A stretch of 64,000 bases of DNA, from NCBI RefSeq assembly GCF_036884255.1, contig NZ_CP145605.1:5827001-5891000 (forward strand), read 5' to 3'. Under the pieces are notes generated by a model. The model was not told the DNA's origin and made no database searches. It was given only the letters and a program-made list of their open reading frames with translations. Shown here piece by piece: positions 35,971 to 44,051 of this stretch. The stretch comes from Paenibacillus tundrae. GTDB taxonomy: Bacteria > Bacillota > Bacilli > Paenibacillales > Paenibacillaceae. Position 1 is the first letter of the stretch. Each line of letters starts with the position of its first letter. The translations under genes were made by a program, and so were the position numbers.

Positions 35971-36810
35971 TTATGCTCTCAAATTGTTGGCTAGACCCGC
36001 CATCGAATCACTGGATGTCAGTGCCCGAGCTGCCAACTGATACGTACGCTGTCCTTGCATCAGCAAAGCCATCTCCGAAGTCAGATCCACATTGGACTGT
36101 TCCAAGTAACCCGCACGAATTGTAGCCGTCGCTGGACGCGTCGCCGCATTAGCTCCAAATACATCATCTTCCGTTAAACCAACGTCCAACCCAAACAGGT
36201 TATCGGCAAACTGCACCAAACCTTCTGGACGCTCGATATCAACGAGTTGCAACTGAGCCCCAATGGTTGCGTTAGCTGCATTACCTCGGCGAATTAGCAA
36301 ATTCCCATTCTCATCAAATGCGACCTTGCTATTCACCTGTTCTGTAATCCGATTACCTTGACGATCAAGCGCGAAATGCCCTTCTCCGTTAACGAGAACC
36401 ATCATCTGAGGTGCGTTCGGATTCGGATTCGGTCTTTCATCAGGTACAAAATGGAATGCACCTTGACGTGTCCACATTTTCTGTCCATTCGCTTCCACAG
36501 CAAACATCGCATTGCCTTCAATCGCTAGATCCGTCGGGTTACCCGTCTCATTAAGCGATCCTTGCGTCATATCCTTCGTAACATCTGATAAACGTACTCC
36601 AAACCCGAGGTTAAATCCCATCGGTGTAGAACGACCATCTAGTTTATACTTCTCAGGTTGTTGTTGTACACGAGTCAAAACATCCTCAAACGCTGCCTGC
36701 TTGCTCTTATAGCCTGCCGTGTTCACGTTGGCAATATTATCGGCAATGACTTCCAGACGTTGCTGAATGCCGGTCATGGAAACCTTGGCACTAATCATGG
36801 AATTATTCAT
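35971..36810 (-). CDS. flhP: Flagellar hook-basal body protein FlhP
   Basis: Rod/hook-family protein of 279 residues (FlgF/FlgG superfamily). The N-terminal signature DNIANVNTAGYKSKQAAFEDV and the C-terminal helix with LMQGQRTYQLAARALTSSD are the paired coiled-coil ends that polymerise in the rod. The central region includes NPTDLAIEGNAMF. It follows flhO by 44 bp as in B. subtilis, where FlhO and FlhP complete the distal rod and depend on Mbl/MreBH context. GGGAGG lies 10 nt before the ATG. Confidence 0.93.
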   Translation of the reverse strand: MNNSMISAKVSMTGIQQRLEVIADNIANVNTAGYKSKQAAFEDVLTRVQQQPEKYKLDGRSTPMGFNLGFGVRLSDVTKDMTQGSLNETGNPTDLAIEGNAMFAVEANGQKMWTRQGAFHFVPDERPNPNPNAPQMMVLVNGEGHFALDRQGNRITEQVNSKVAFDENGNLLIRRGNAANATIGAQLQLVDIERPEGLVQFADNLFGLDVGLTEDDVFGANAATRPATATIRAGYLEQSNVDLTSEMALLMQGQRTYQLAARALTSSDSMAGLANNLRA

Positions 36811-36854
36811 CGGTGGTTACCCTCCCCACTACGTGGTTATATCTACGGTTGACG

Positions 36855-37739
36855 TTATACACGTCCAACTTCATTAACTGCCTTTTCTAAACTTCGGTCA
36901 TAGAACTGCACAATTTTCTGATTGGCTTCATACGCACGGAACGCAGCATTCATATCCACTGTCGCTTGAGAAGCATCCACATTGGAGCCCTCCAAGTAAC
37001 CTTGGCGAATCTGAACGTTATCCCCAGCAGCCATCATTCTAGCCGTTGCACCACCCTGTTCATTCAGGCTGAAGTTACCGTCACCTTGACGTACCAGCTG
37101 ATTCGGTAAATCCACAACGCTAATTCCAAGTGTAACGCCTGTAGGAGCGCCTGTAGCTGCATTCAAGAGACGACCTTGCTCATCCACTTTAAATTGCTCC
37201 ACTGAGCCTGTCAACACGACAGGTTGTCCATCATTATCCAACACTTGAGCGCCCGTCGAGCTCAGCAATTGTCCTGTTCCCGTAACAAGGAAATGCCCAT
37301 CACGCGTGTATCTTGTATTACCGTCGGCATCCTGCACCGTAAAATATGCCTGCGGTTGATACGTAACCGTACCATCTTCTCTCACAAACTTGCCTGATGC
37401 ATCAAATGGTACAGGTTGTCCCGTCTGTGGATCATTTACCACCAAATTAGATGAAATGGCAAAATCACTCTTCTGTCCACTCTCTCTAATCGCACCTTGC
37501 ACATTCATAGACAAGCTCTCTTCGGCAAATACACCTGAGTTCAATCTACCCAACCGCTTTGTTGGAGTATTCGCATCTCCGCCCACCAAAGTAATGAGCA
37601 TTTCCGGGAAGGATCGGCTAACACTGCTCACCTGTTTGTATCCCGTTGTGTTCATATTCACGATATTCTGCGTTGCTGTGTCATGGCGACGTTGTTGCGT
37701 AAGCATTCCCGCGGTGGCCGTATATAGACCTCTTAGCAT
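36855..37739 (-). CDS. flhO: Flagellar hook-basal body protein FlhO
   Basis: Rod/hook-family protein of 294 residues, paralogous to FlhP. The N-terminus LRGLYTATAGMLTQQRRHD with NIVNMNTTGYKQ and the C-terminus DASQATVDMNAAFRAYEANQ give the terminal helices; the middle carries AQVLDNDGQPVVL and VQIRQGYLEGSNV. GAGGAGAGGGG lies 7 nt before the ATG. It sits 102 bp downstream of mbl, with flhP next, the same order as in B. subtilis. Confidence 0.93.
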   Translation of the reverse strand: MLRGLYTATAGMLTQQRRHDTATQNIVNMNTTGYKQVSSVSRSFPEMLITLVGGDANTPTKRLGRLNSGVFAEESLSMNVQGAIRESGQKSDFAISSNLVVNDPQTGQPVPFDASGKFVREDGTVTYQPQAYFTVQDADGNTRYTRDGHFLVTGTGQLLSSTGAQVLDNDGQPVVLTGSVEQFKVDEQGRLLNAATGAPTGVTLGISVVDLPNQLVRQGDGNFSLNEQGGATARMMAAGDNVQIRQGYLEGSNVDASQATVDMNAAFRAYEANQKIVQFYDRSLEKAVNEVGRV

Positions 37740-37841
37740 GGTTGATCCCCTCTCCTCAAGCGCTTGTCCTGCATGGCAGGCTTATGGCTTGTCCGTTCTT
37801 AACCCGAGCATGGGCGAACCTTTGTTGATTATATCGGCAGA

Positions 37842-38840
37842 TTAGAATTTTTTCTTAACTACTTGATCCAAATTATTCAACATAATGCCTGTTCCTTTTA
37901 CAACACAATGCATTGGATCCTCTGCTACCCATACTGGTACATGCAATTCATTCGATAACAGCTCGTCCAATCCGTTCAGTAGTGCGCCCCCGCCTGTCAA
38001 CACAACACCACGATCAATGATGTCCGCTGATAATTCAGGTGGTGTCCGCTCTAATACAGACTTCGCTGCCACGATGATGGATTGTACCGAATCCCACAGA
38101 GCTTCTTGCACTTCATGGCCAGAAACCGTTACGGTAATCGGCAGACCCGTTACCATATCTCGTCCACGAATATCCATCTCCGTCTGACGTCCGCCTGGAT
38201 GTACAGAGCCAATGGCAATCTTCAGATCCTCGGCTGTACGTTCACCGATCATGAGCTTATATTTGGCTTTGATAAACTTGATTATTGCTTCGTCGAACTT
38301 GTCCCCTGCAACTTTAATAGAAGAGGCGGTGACTACGTCGCCCATCGATAGGACTGCAACGTCAGTCGTTCCGCCGCCGATATCTACGACCATATTGCCG
38401 CTCGGCTGAAAAATATCCATGCCTGCACCGATCGCTGCCGCTTTCGGCTCTTCTTCTAGGAATACTTCTTTGGCACCGCTGCGTTCAGCAGCTTCACGGA
38501 TGGCCTTCTGCTCTACGGAAGTAATATTGGTCGGTGCGCAGATCAAAATCCGTGGGTGGCTGTACCAACTTCTCGCCCCCACACGGTTAATGAAATGTCT
38601 GAGCATCGCTTCCGTAATCTCGAAGTCCGCAATAACGCCGTCACGCAGCGGTCTAATGGCAACAATGTTACCTGGAGTACGCCCCACCATACGACGCGCT
38701 TCTTCCCCAACAGCAAGGACCCGCTTCGTATCGCTTTCAATGGTCACAACGGAAGGTTCATCGAGGACAACCCCGCTTCCTTTCACGTGAATTAGCACGT
38801 TCGCCGTGCCAAGATCAATACCGATATCCTTGCTTAACAT
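37842..38840 (-). CDS. mbl: Cell-shape actin homologue Mbl/MreB
   Basis: MreB-family actin-like ATPase of 332 residues that directs lateral-wall peptidoglycan synthesis. Phosphate-1 motif DIGIDLGTANVL, phosphate-2 VVDIGGGTTDVAVLS and adenosine motif VLTGGGALLNGLDEL are intact. Synteny with spoIIID upstream and flhO downstream identifies it as Mbl rather than MreB or MreBH. GGGGGC lies 6 nt before the ATG. The spacer of 219 bp before spoIIID suggests its own promoter, which I could not place firmly. Confidence 0.93.
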   Translation of the reverse strand: MLSKDIGIDLGTANVLIHVKGSGVVLDEPSVVTIESDTKRVLAVGEEARRMVGRTPGNIVAIRPLRDGVIADFEITEAMLRHFINRVGARSWYSHPRILICAPTNITSVEQKAIREAAERSGAKEVFLEEEPKAAAIGAGMDIFQPSGNMVVDIGGGTTDVAVLSMGDVVTASSIKVAGDKFDEAIIKFIKAKYKLMIGERTAEDLKIAIGSVHPGGRQTEMDIRGRDMVTGLPITVTVSGHEVQEALWDSVQSIIVAAKSVLERTPPELSADIIDRGVVLTGGGALLNGLDELLSNELHVPVWVAEDPMHCVVKGTGIMLNNLDQVVKKKF

Positions 38841-39059
38841 AAAAGAGCCCCCAAAGTGATATTATTTGGTCAGCGTATCCTGTGAAAAAGAGTCCCTTAT
38901 CACGTCACCGCTCGTTCGACAAAGTGCAACATATATATGTAAAAATCGGGCTGATAAGATGTCATAATTCGATCCTGTACCAGCTTTTAACATATCATAC
39001 TTCAGGGGAGGGATTCAATCCAAGTTTGAGCTTTTTGGCCTATGTCTTGTCAAAGATGA

Positions 39060-39347
39060 TTACGATTTTGCAGAAGCCAACACTTCACGCTTTTTTCCAC
39101 TCGTTTTTTTGTATTTGATCTTGGTCGCTTCCCCGCCCCGCAAATGACGGATCGACTTGTGGTACTCCAAAATGTGTTTTACCTGGTCAGCAAGATCAGG
39201 GTTGATTTCCGGCAAACGCTCCGTCAGATCCTTATGCACAGTACTCTTTGACACGCCGAATTCCTTGGCTATGGTACGGACCGTATTTCTTGTCTCAACA
39301 ATGCAGCGACCAATTTTGATGGTCCGTTCCTTGATGTAATCGTGCAC
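39060..39347 (-). CDS. spoIIID: Sporulation transcription factor SpoIIID
   Basis: Mother-cell DNA-binding protein of 95 residues that tunes the SigE and SigK regulons. The helix-turn-helix is RTIAKEFGVSKSTVHKDLTER, preceded by RCIVETRNTV; a basic C-terminal tail (KIKYKKTSGKKRE) contacts DNA. The GTG start has GGGAGG 7 nt upstream. Length and sequence are normal for the family. A SigE-like promoter candidate lies at 39383-39410. Confidence 0.97.
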   Translation of the reverse strand: MHDYIKERTIKIGRCIVETRNTVRTIAKEFGVSKSTVHKDLTERLPEINPDLADQVKHILEYHKSIRHLRGGEATKIKYKKTSGKKREVLASAKS

Positions 39348-39382
39348 GCTCCCGCCTCCCTACTGTGTGGATAGTTTGGTAC

Positions 39383-39410
39383 ATTATATGAGGAGCATGC
39401 CTATATATTC
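39383..39410 (-). promoter_or_regulatory. SigE-like promoter of spoIIID
   Basis: GAATATA-13-CATATAAT on the minus strand, close to the SigE -10 consensus CATACAAT, about 36 nt before the GTG. In B. subtilis spoIIID is SigE-dependent. Confidence 0.5.
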
Positions 39411-39462
39411 GCGGTTTAGAGGTGTGACAAGCTTCGAAGGTCCCATAATTTTCAGAAAACGT

Positions 39463-39494
39463 AAAAAAAGCAGAGGGATCATTCCCTCTGCCTT
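39463..39494 (-). terminator. Terminator of spoIIQ
   Basis: GCAGAGGGA-4-TCCCTCTGC perfect stem followed by seven T on the minus strand, about 25 nt after the spoIIQ stop. Confidence 0.95.
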
Positions 39495-39518
39495 CGGCGT
39501 ACTGCGGTAAAAAATCAA

Positions 39519-40256
39519 TTATTTTTCCGGGAGAAATCCTTTGGGGTTAACCGGCTGTCCGTCTTCGTAAACTTCGAAGTGCAGATGGTTGCCAAGCGTT
39601 TTACCCAATTCATTCACGCCAGCTGATGCAATGGCATCCCCTTGCTTCACTTCGTCATTTTCTTTTACTTTTACATCGGACAAGCTCTGATATACCGTCT
39701 TGAGGTTCTCGTCGTGAGTAATTTCCACAACTTGACCTGTCAGCGGATTTTGCTCAACCCGGGTTACCGTTCCGCTAAGTGCTGCTTTTACTTCGAACGA
39801 TTTGTTATCTCCTCTTGCCAGGTCTACACCGGTATTCGGGATAAACGTATCGTTATACTGTACCATCGCAGCTTCATGCTCTTCCGTTGAACCTTCGTTT
39901 TCATAGAAAGGCTTCACGATCGATACTTCCGAAGGGCTCGCTACTGGCCATACAAAACTTTCCGACTTCGCAACAACTTCCACACTTTCCTGTTCGCCAT
40001 CAACCACTGCTGTTTCTTCTGTACCCTTGGTGCCGGTTTCTACTACACCTGCTGGATCCGAGTTAAGCGCTTGTTCGCTTGTTCCCTGATAGACCCACAC
40101 TAAGGTTAGTATAATACCTGCTGCTGCGATGTAGGCTGCTGGGAACACCCAACGTTTGGACATTGCTCTTTTCCATGAAGAGGGCTGGCTAGCCGGTACT
40201 CCTTGTGTTGTTTTAGGAGTTTCTTCTTGGACTGTTTTTTTGTTTTGTTCATTCAT
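39519..40256 (-). CDS. spoIIQ: Forespore membrane protein SpoIIQ (M23/LytM-like)
   Basis: Bitopic forespore protein of 245 residues that forms the channel/zipper with SpoIIIAH during engulfment. One membrane helix (about 37-56) and a LytM domain in the intermembrane space. Of the zinc ligands, the HLH pair (224, 226) and Asp145 are present, but the first His of HxxxD is Asn141 (NTGVD), so the peptidase site is probably inactive, as in B. subtilis SpoIIQ. The ATG at 40256 has GAGGTGAT 4-5 nt upstream. A 14-nt inverted repeat touches the leader. Confidence 0.93.
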   Translation of the reverse strand: MNEQNKKTVQEETPKTTQGVPASQPSSWKRAMSKRWVFPAAYIAAAGIILTLVWVYQGTSEQALNSDPAGVVETGTKGTEETAVVDGEQESVEVVAKSESFVWPVASPSEVSIVKPFYENEGSTEEHEAAMVQYNDTFIPNTGVDLARGDNKSFEVKAALSGTVTRVEQNPLTGQVVEITHDENLKTVYQSLSDVKVKENDEVKQGDAIASAGVNELGKTLGNHLHFEVYEDGQPVNPKGFLPEK

Positions 40257-40269
40257 CTTGATCACCTCA

Positions 40270-40283
40270 GTAACAAGTGTTAC
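40270..40283. promoter_or_regulatory. Inverted repeat before the spoIIQ ribosome site
   Basis: GTAACA-2-TGTTAC, a perfect 6-bp inverted repeat directly upstream of the Shine-Dalgarno sequence. It could be an operator or a short leader hairpin. Confidence 0.4.
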
Positions 40284-40364
40284 CGGGTGCAACTCTTTTA
40301 TACACGCGCGACTCTAATTATTTTCATAAAACTTTCAGAGAGTGCTATATACGGGGGTATGACG

Positions 40365-40517
40365 GTTAACCTAGACCACTCCACGGCCAGAGCAATCTTC
40401 CGATCGCTGTTATCCCCAGATTTCCTTTATACCTTTTTTTCAAAGGTTGAAATCCCGGGATAAAGGCGAGCACTCCGTTTCTCCAGATTATCTCTGTCCG
40501 CTCCGTTCAGGTGTAAC
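40365..40517 (+). repeat. Long-hairpin dispersed repeat, copy 4
   Basis: Boxes TTCCGATCGCTG and AAGGCGAGCACTCCGTTTCT flank the stem TTATCCCCAGATTT / GAAATCCCGGGATAA. Outer arms (GGCCAGAGCAATC with GATTATCTCTGTCC) pair, and the ends GTTAACC / GGTGTAAC are related to those of copies 1 and 7. Confidence 0.75.
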
Positions 40518-40604
40518 AAGGCATACCAACCGATATATGCAAAGCCTGAAAGTTTTAAGATGGGGCGGGCAGGTGGGATAGGATGGCGTGATGTGCGGTT
40601 AGTA

Positions 40605-40760
40605 TGCGCTCCGCTCCGGTGATCGAGAACCCTCCCGACTCGCTCTCATCCCCAGATTTCCTGATTGATACTGTTCTCCTAAAGGTAAATCCGGGGATAG
40701 AGGCAGACGCTTAGCTTCTAAAGCCTTCTCCGCCCCTACGCTCCCCAACACTCGCACTTT
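40605..40760 (+). repeat. Long-hairpin dispersed repeat, copy 5 (degenerate)
   Basis: The stem CATCCCCAGATTT / AAATCCGGGGATAG is kept and the right box reads GGCAGACGCTTAGCTTCT. The left box has drifted. Copies 4 and 5 are each followed by a related CGATATA...GAAAGTTTTA...GGGGCGG block (40530-40575 and 40763-40805), so they look like a tandem duplication of a larger unit. Confidence 0.65.
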
Positions 40761-40871
40761 CCGCCGATATAGTCAAAACTTGAAAGTTTTAGCACGGGGC
40801 GGCGTGCGTAGGTAAGTAGAGTAGCCGAGAGTAGATAGATGGTGATTAGCGGTAGTGGTTATATTAGGAAA

Positions 40872-41150
40872 TTTGCTGGCTTGAGATTGGTGTACTAGCT
40901 AAGTTGGGATTCGCTATCTTGTGATCGGTGCTACAGCTGTGTTGGAGTTTCACTAGGATGGGTGATTGGTGCAACGGTTGAGTTAGAGATTCACTAGCTG
41001 ATGATTGGTGCACCGGCTGTGTTAGAGATTCACTAGCTGATGATTGGTGCACCGGCTGTGTTAGAGATTCACTAGCTGATGATTGGTGCACCGGCTGTGT
41101 TGGAGATTCGCTAGCTTGGTGGTTAGTGCTCTGGCTGTGTTGGTAATTCG
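40872..41150. repeat. 39-bp tandem repeat array
   Basis: About seven units; the three central ones (about 40987-41105) are nearly identical, beginning GATTCACTAGCTGATGATTG, and the outer ones are degenerate, with periods of 39-41 bp. The period is a multiple of three, so the minus strand stays open and would encode SASESLTQPVHQS repeats, but there is no ribosome site. Confidence 0.9.
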
Positions 41151-41183
41151 CGATTAGTCGTCGGTACATCCTAGAATGTACTT

Positions 41184-41243
41184 TTCTAACGAACTCAGGC
41201 GGCTCTATTAACGGTAAAATCGCATTTAAGAAATTCTAACGAA
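41184..41243 (-). repeat. TTCGTTAGAA motif pair, left of the IS
   Basis: Two copies of TTCGTTAGAA (minus strand) exactly 50 bp apart, 14 bp from the IS end. A matching pair with the same 50-bp spacing lies on the other side in opposite orientation (42616-42674). Confidence 0.7.
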
Positions 41244-41274
41244 TCGTGTGGACCTATGTCAAGAAAGTAGACAC

Positions 41275-42111
41275 TTACGCGACGGATTTGTCCGTAAATT
41301 TCTTCGCAAAACGAGCAGGGGAAAGATAACCTAGCGCACCATGCATTCGCTTGCGGTTGTAATAGAACTCAATGTACTGGTAAATGGTGTTATAAGCCTC
41401 TTCTGGATTCTTAAAACGAGGGTTACAGTGAATGAGTTCTTTCTTCAAAATACTGTGCCAAGACTCGATACATGCGTTATCGTAACAGTTTCCTCGGCGG
41501 CTCATACTGAGCTCCATACCATACGATTTCAGTTGCTCCACGTATTCTTTTGACGTGTACTGCGAGCCACGATCCGAGTGATGTAGCAGTCCTGGAGCGG
41601 GGCGTTTGGCCCGGTAAGCATCATTCAATGCACCTAGCACCAGACTCGTTTCCATATGGTTGTACAGACGCCAGCCTACAATTTCACGCGTACATAAATC
41701 CAGAACACTGGCGAGATATAACCGGCCTCCTCGGCAGGGAATGTAGGTGATATCGGTGACCCATACGGTGTTCGGTTTGGACGTTTGAAATTGCTGGTTC
41801 AGCGTATTTGGTGCAATGGGATGATGATGGTTAGAATCCGTCGTTTGGACACGATACCGAGGAGTGTGCACGGAACGAAGATTCATTTGACGCATGTATA
41901 TACTGACGGTACGGGAAGAGATTCTGTATCCTTCCAGATGGAGCGCATACGTAATTTTCGGACTTCCACACCGCTTCTGGTGGTCGTAGAAATGAAATCG
42001 AATACGCTTCATGATCTCAGTTCTCCGGTGCTGCTGTTTACTTGTTCGATCCATCCGCCACTTGTAATATCCGCTCCGTGACACGTGTAACAGAGTGCAC
42101 ATCTTCTCCAA
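41275..42111 (-). CDS. IS3-family transposase OrfB (rve integrase domain)
   Basis: Product of 278 residues from this start. It has an HTH_21 region (YYKWRMDRTS) and the DDE catalytic core: Asp in WVTDITYIP, Asp in LLHHSDRGSQYTS and Glu in NACIESWHSILKKE. The frame is open upstream in the -1 frame as far as the A7 slippery run at 42183-42189 and reads LENHRSLFSLEKMCTLL, typical of IS150-type OrfAB fusions. The functional transposase is therefore expected to be the frameshifted OrfAB; an independent TTG/ATG start here is unlikely to be the main product. Confidence 0.92.
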   Translation of the reverse strand: MEKMCTLLHVSRSGYYKWRMDRTSKQQHRRTEIMKRIRFHFYDHQKRCGSPKITYALHLEGYRISSRTVSIYMRQMNLRSVHTPRYRVQTTDSNHHHPIAPNTLNQQFQTSKPNTVWVTDITYIPCRGGRLYLASVLDLCTREIVGWRLYNHMETSLVLGALNDAYRAKRPAPGLLHHSDRGSQYTSKEYVEQLKSYGMELSMSRRGNCYDNACIESWHSILKKELIHCNPRFKNPEEAYNTIYQYIEFYYNRKRMHGALGYLSPARFAKKFTDKSVA

Positions 42112-42149
42112 AGAAAACAGGGAGCGATGGTTTTCCAGAAACTGAAACC

Positions 42150-42467
42150 TTAGCTCTTTGGTTTGCTGAAGATGTGCACTGCTTTTTTTACAATAGCCAG
42201 TTCCTCTTGCGTGTCCGCAAGCGTATGCTCTTTCTCTTGAAGTAACCGGCGCATTTCTTTAAGCTCTGCTTCCAGTTCTTTCACTCGATCTACGCTAGCT
42301 ACGGGCTCATGTTTAAGTTCGCGATACTTGCCCATCCACTGGTGTAATGTACTTTTTGGAATGTTGAGTTCTTCTGCCAAGTCTCCGAGTGTCTTGGTCT
42401 GTTCTTGGATAAATTTTACCGTTTGTTTCTTAAATTCTTCATTGTATCGTTGCCGCTGTTCTCCCAT
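42150..42467 (-). CDS. IS3-family transposase OrfA
   Basis: Product of 105 residues with a helix-turn-helix (LGDLAEELNIPKSTLHQWMG) and a C-terminal leucine-zipper coiled coil (about 62-98) that mediates OrfA/OrfAB multimerisation and end binding. The frame contains the slippery run near its end, from which ribosomes can shift -1 into orfB. Confidence 0.92.
   Translation of the reverse strand: MGEQRQRYNEEFKKQTVKFIQEQTKTLGDLAEELNIPKSTLHQWMGKYRELKHEPVASVDRVKELEAELKEMRRLLQEKEHTLADTQEELAIVKKAVHIFSKPKS
42183..42189 (-). other. Programmed -1 frameshift site of the IS
   Basis: Seven A in the minus strand, read GTA AAA AAA GCA in orfA, giving an A-AAA-AAA-G type slip site. Moving back one base joins orfA to the continuous orfB frame without a stop. 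Confidence 0.8.
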
Positions 42468-42615
42468 GTGGACACACCTCCGTTAGCCTTATTATCCTTC
42501 TGTCCGTTATTGGGTGTCCACTTTTTATTCTAGCTCCACTGGACACGCTAATTACTCATTTAGGCGCTAAGATCGCATCAATTCCGTTGTATATCGTGAT
42601 ATAACGCTTCTGAGG

Positions 42616-42674
42616 TTCGTTAGAATTTCCAATAGCAGCGTTAGAGCCTAATAAGGTCTCTCAGGTTCGTTAAG
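42616..42674 (+). repeat. TTCGTTAGAA motif pair, right of the IS
   Basis: TTCGTTAGAATTTCC at 42616 and TTCGTTAAG at 42666, again 50 bp apart, inverted relative to the left pair. The first shares TTCGTTAGAATTTC exactly with the left side. Confidence 0.7.
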
Positions 42675-42695
42675 CACCAACGGCATCCATCTCAT

Positions 42696-44051
42696 CTACT
42701 TCGATGCCAGCATCTTGGATGCCTGTCCGAAGGATATGCCGGTATAGTAATGTTTGAGGATTTGCGTTGCCGTGTGCCCCTCTTGCGCCATGCCATTGGC
42801 TCCCCACTGGCTCATGCCTACACCGTGACCGTATCCATAGGTTGTGAACTCGATCTTGTCTCCGTCACTCTTCCAGCTGAATTGACTCGATCTCAGTCCA
42901 AGTAAATTCCTAACCTCAGAGCCGCTGAACGTCTGACCGGCAATCTGCATTTCTTTAATTCGGTGTCCCTTCGTTGTAGACAGCACTTCCATCCAGGCAC
43001 TTCCCTTTTGAGCTGACACGGGTATTGCACTGGCGCTCAGATTTAACTTTTGCAACACTTCACTACGCTTCATCGTAACAGTCTCCTCAAATCTCGGGGC
43101 GATCTTCTTGTCCCACGGGCTGTCTACACTTTTGAGATAAGGCACAACATTGCCCCATACGTCTTCTGCATTTTCGGTATACCCATTACTGGTTGAAAAA
43201 AAGGAAGCCGTGATCGCTTTACCCTGATATGTCATGACCGCATCGCGGCTCTCACGAATGGCTTGCTCTAGCTTCTCCCAATCTTCCGCTTTGCCGAGCC
43301 GCGTCCATTCGGCCTTTGCTTGATCTGGTGGGATAAATACTTGGTGACTTACCGTATCGGTAACGTCTGCATCACCCGAGGGCACGCCACTTGTATCATT
43401 CGCCGCCAATCTTCTGACGATAAACGTGCGAGCTGCAATTGCTTGAGCCTTCAACGCTTCCAGTCTGAACTCCGCTGGCATCTCAGCTGCGACCACACCA
43501 GACACGTACTTCTCTAGCGGAAGCTCCACCGTTGTACCTGTTGCCGACAGATATACCCGTACATTGGGCTCTGGGTACGTCACAGGTACAGCAGGAGTAG
43601 GTGCTGGAGTAGATGTACTATTGGCGGTAGGTGAGGCTGGAACCGACTTTACTGAGTCATCTGCTCGCGGCCAGACCAGAATTACAGGGATTAGCAAGGC
43701 GAGCGTGAGTAGTGTAGTTGCTGCTGCAACAGGTTGCCAGCGTGGAGGTTTGCGTCTGCCCCAGCGATGCCCACGTGCAAATGTCCGCATTCGCCGCCGC
43801 TTTACAGGGCGGAAATGATCCAGTTCAATAACAGGCACGTGCATCTGGCCTGTTGTTGCATCTTCTGATGTGTCTACCCTCGCTTTGCGTGGGGCAGATG
43901 TAATCGCTGAGCCTACTGATGCTAACCGAATAGGTGTCACCGAGGCTAGCTTGTCTTTTTCCATCGTTGAATTAGACGTTGGCTCCTCTGAATCTGTAGT
44001 ACCAGGGCGAGGAACAAGAGGTACCTTAACCTGAACACGCGCTTCTTTCAT
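42696..44051 (-). CDS. spoIID: Stage II sporulation protein D (lytic transglycosylase) with long cytoplasmic N-terminus
   Basis: SpoIID cleaves peptidoglycan glycan strands during engulfment with SpoIIM and SpoIIP. The product has 451 residues. The catalytic region YVSGVVAAEMPAEFRLEAL contains the key Glu (about 190), and SNGYTENAEDVWG and GYGHGVGMSQWGANGMA are present. The single membrane helix lies at about 107-127, preceded by about 105 mostly polar and basic residues; B. subtilis SpoIID is about 343 residues with only a short N-terminus. I chose the ATG at 44051 (GGAGGG 10 nt upstream) over the ATG at 44153, so the extension is not just a start error. The order murA-spoIID matches B. subtilis. 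Confidence 0.93.
   Translation of the reverse strand: MKEARVQVKVPLVPRPGTTDSEEPTSNSTMEKDKLASVTPIRLASVGSAITSAPRKARVDTSEDATTGQMHVPVIELDHFRPVKRRRMRTFARGHRWGRRKPPRWQPVAAATTLLTLALLIPVILVWPRADDSVKSVPASPTANSTSTPAPTPAVPVTYPEPNVRVYLSATGTTVELPLEKYVSGVVAAEMPAEFRLEALKAQAIAARTFIVRRLAANDTSGVPSGDADVTDTVSHQVFIPPDQAKAEWTRLGKAEDWEKLEQAIRESRDAVMTYQGKAITASFFSTSNGYTENAEDVWGNVVPYLKSVDSPWDKKIAPRFEETVTMKRSEVLQKLNLSASAIPVSAQKGSAWMEVLSTTKGHRIKEMQIAGQTFSGSEVRNLLGLRSSQFSWKSDGDKIEFTTYGYGHGVGMSQWGANGMAQEGHTATQILKHYYTGISFGQASKMLASK

Larger units (their letters stand above)
41257..42537 (-). mobile_element. IS3-family insertion sequence (IS150 group)
   Basis: About 1.28 kb with two overlapping frames, orfA and orfB, joined by a -1 frameshift site. 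Left end TGTCAAGAAAGTAGACAC; the right end reads inward as AAAAAGTGGACAC, giving imperfect terminal inverted repeats. The exact right boundary and the target duplication could not be fixed. Both frames are intact, so it may be active. It sits between the repeat-rich spacer upstream of spoIIQ and spoIID, flanked by inverted pairs of a TTCGTTAGAA motif. Confidence 0.85.

Noticed and set aside
40987..41105. CRISPR array from 39-bp direct repeats
   Set aside because: The units are contiguous tandem repeats with no spacers between them.
40864..41169. Possible 101-residue protein with SASESLTQPVHQS repeats
   Set aside because: The open frame follows from a 39-bp (13-codon) tandem repeat; there is no ribosome site or promoter, and outer units drift without regard to codons.
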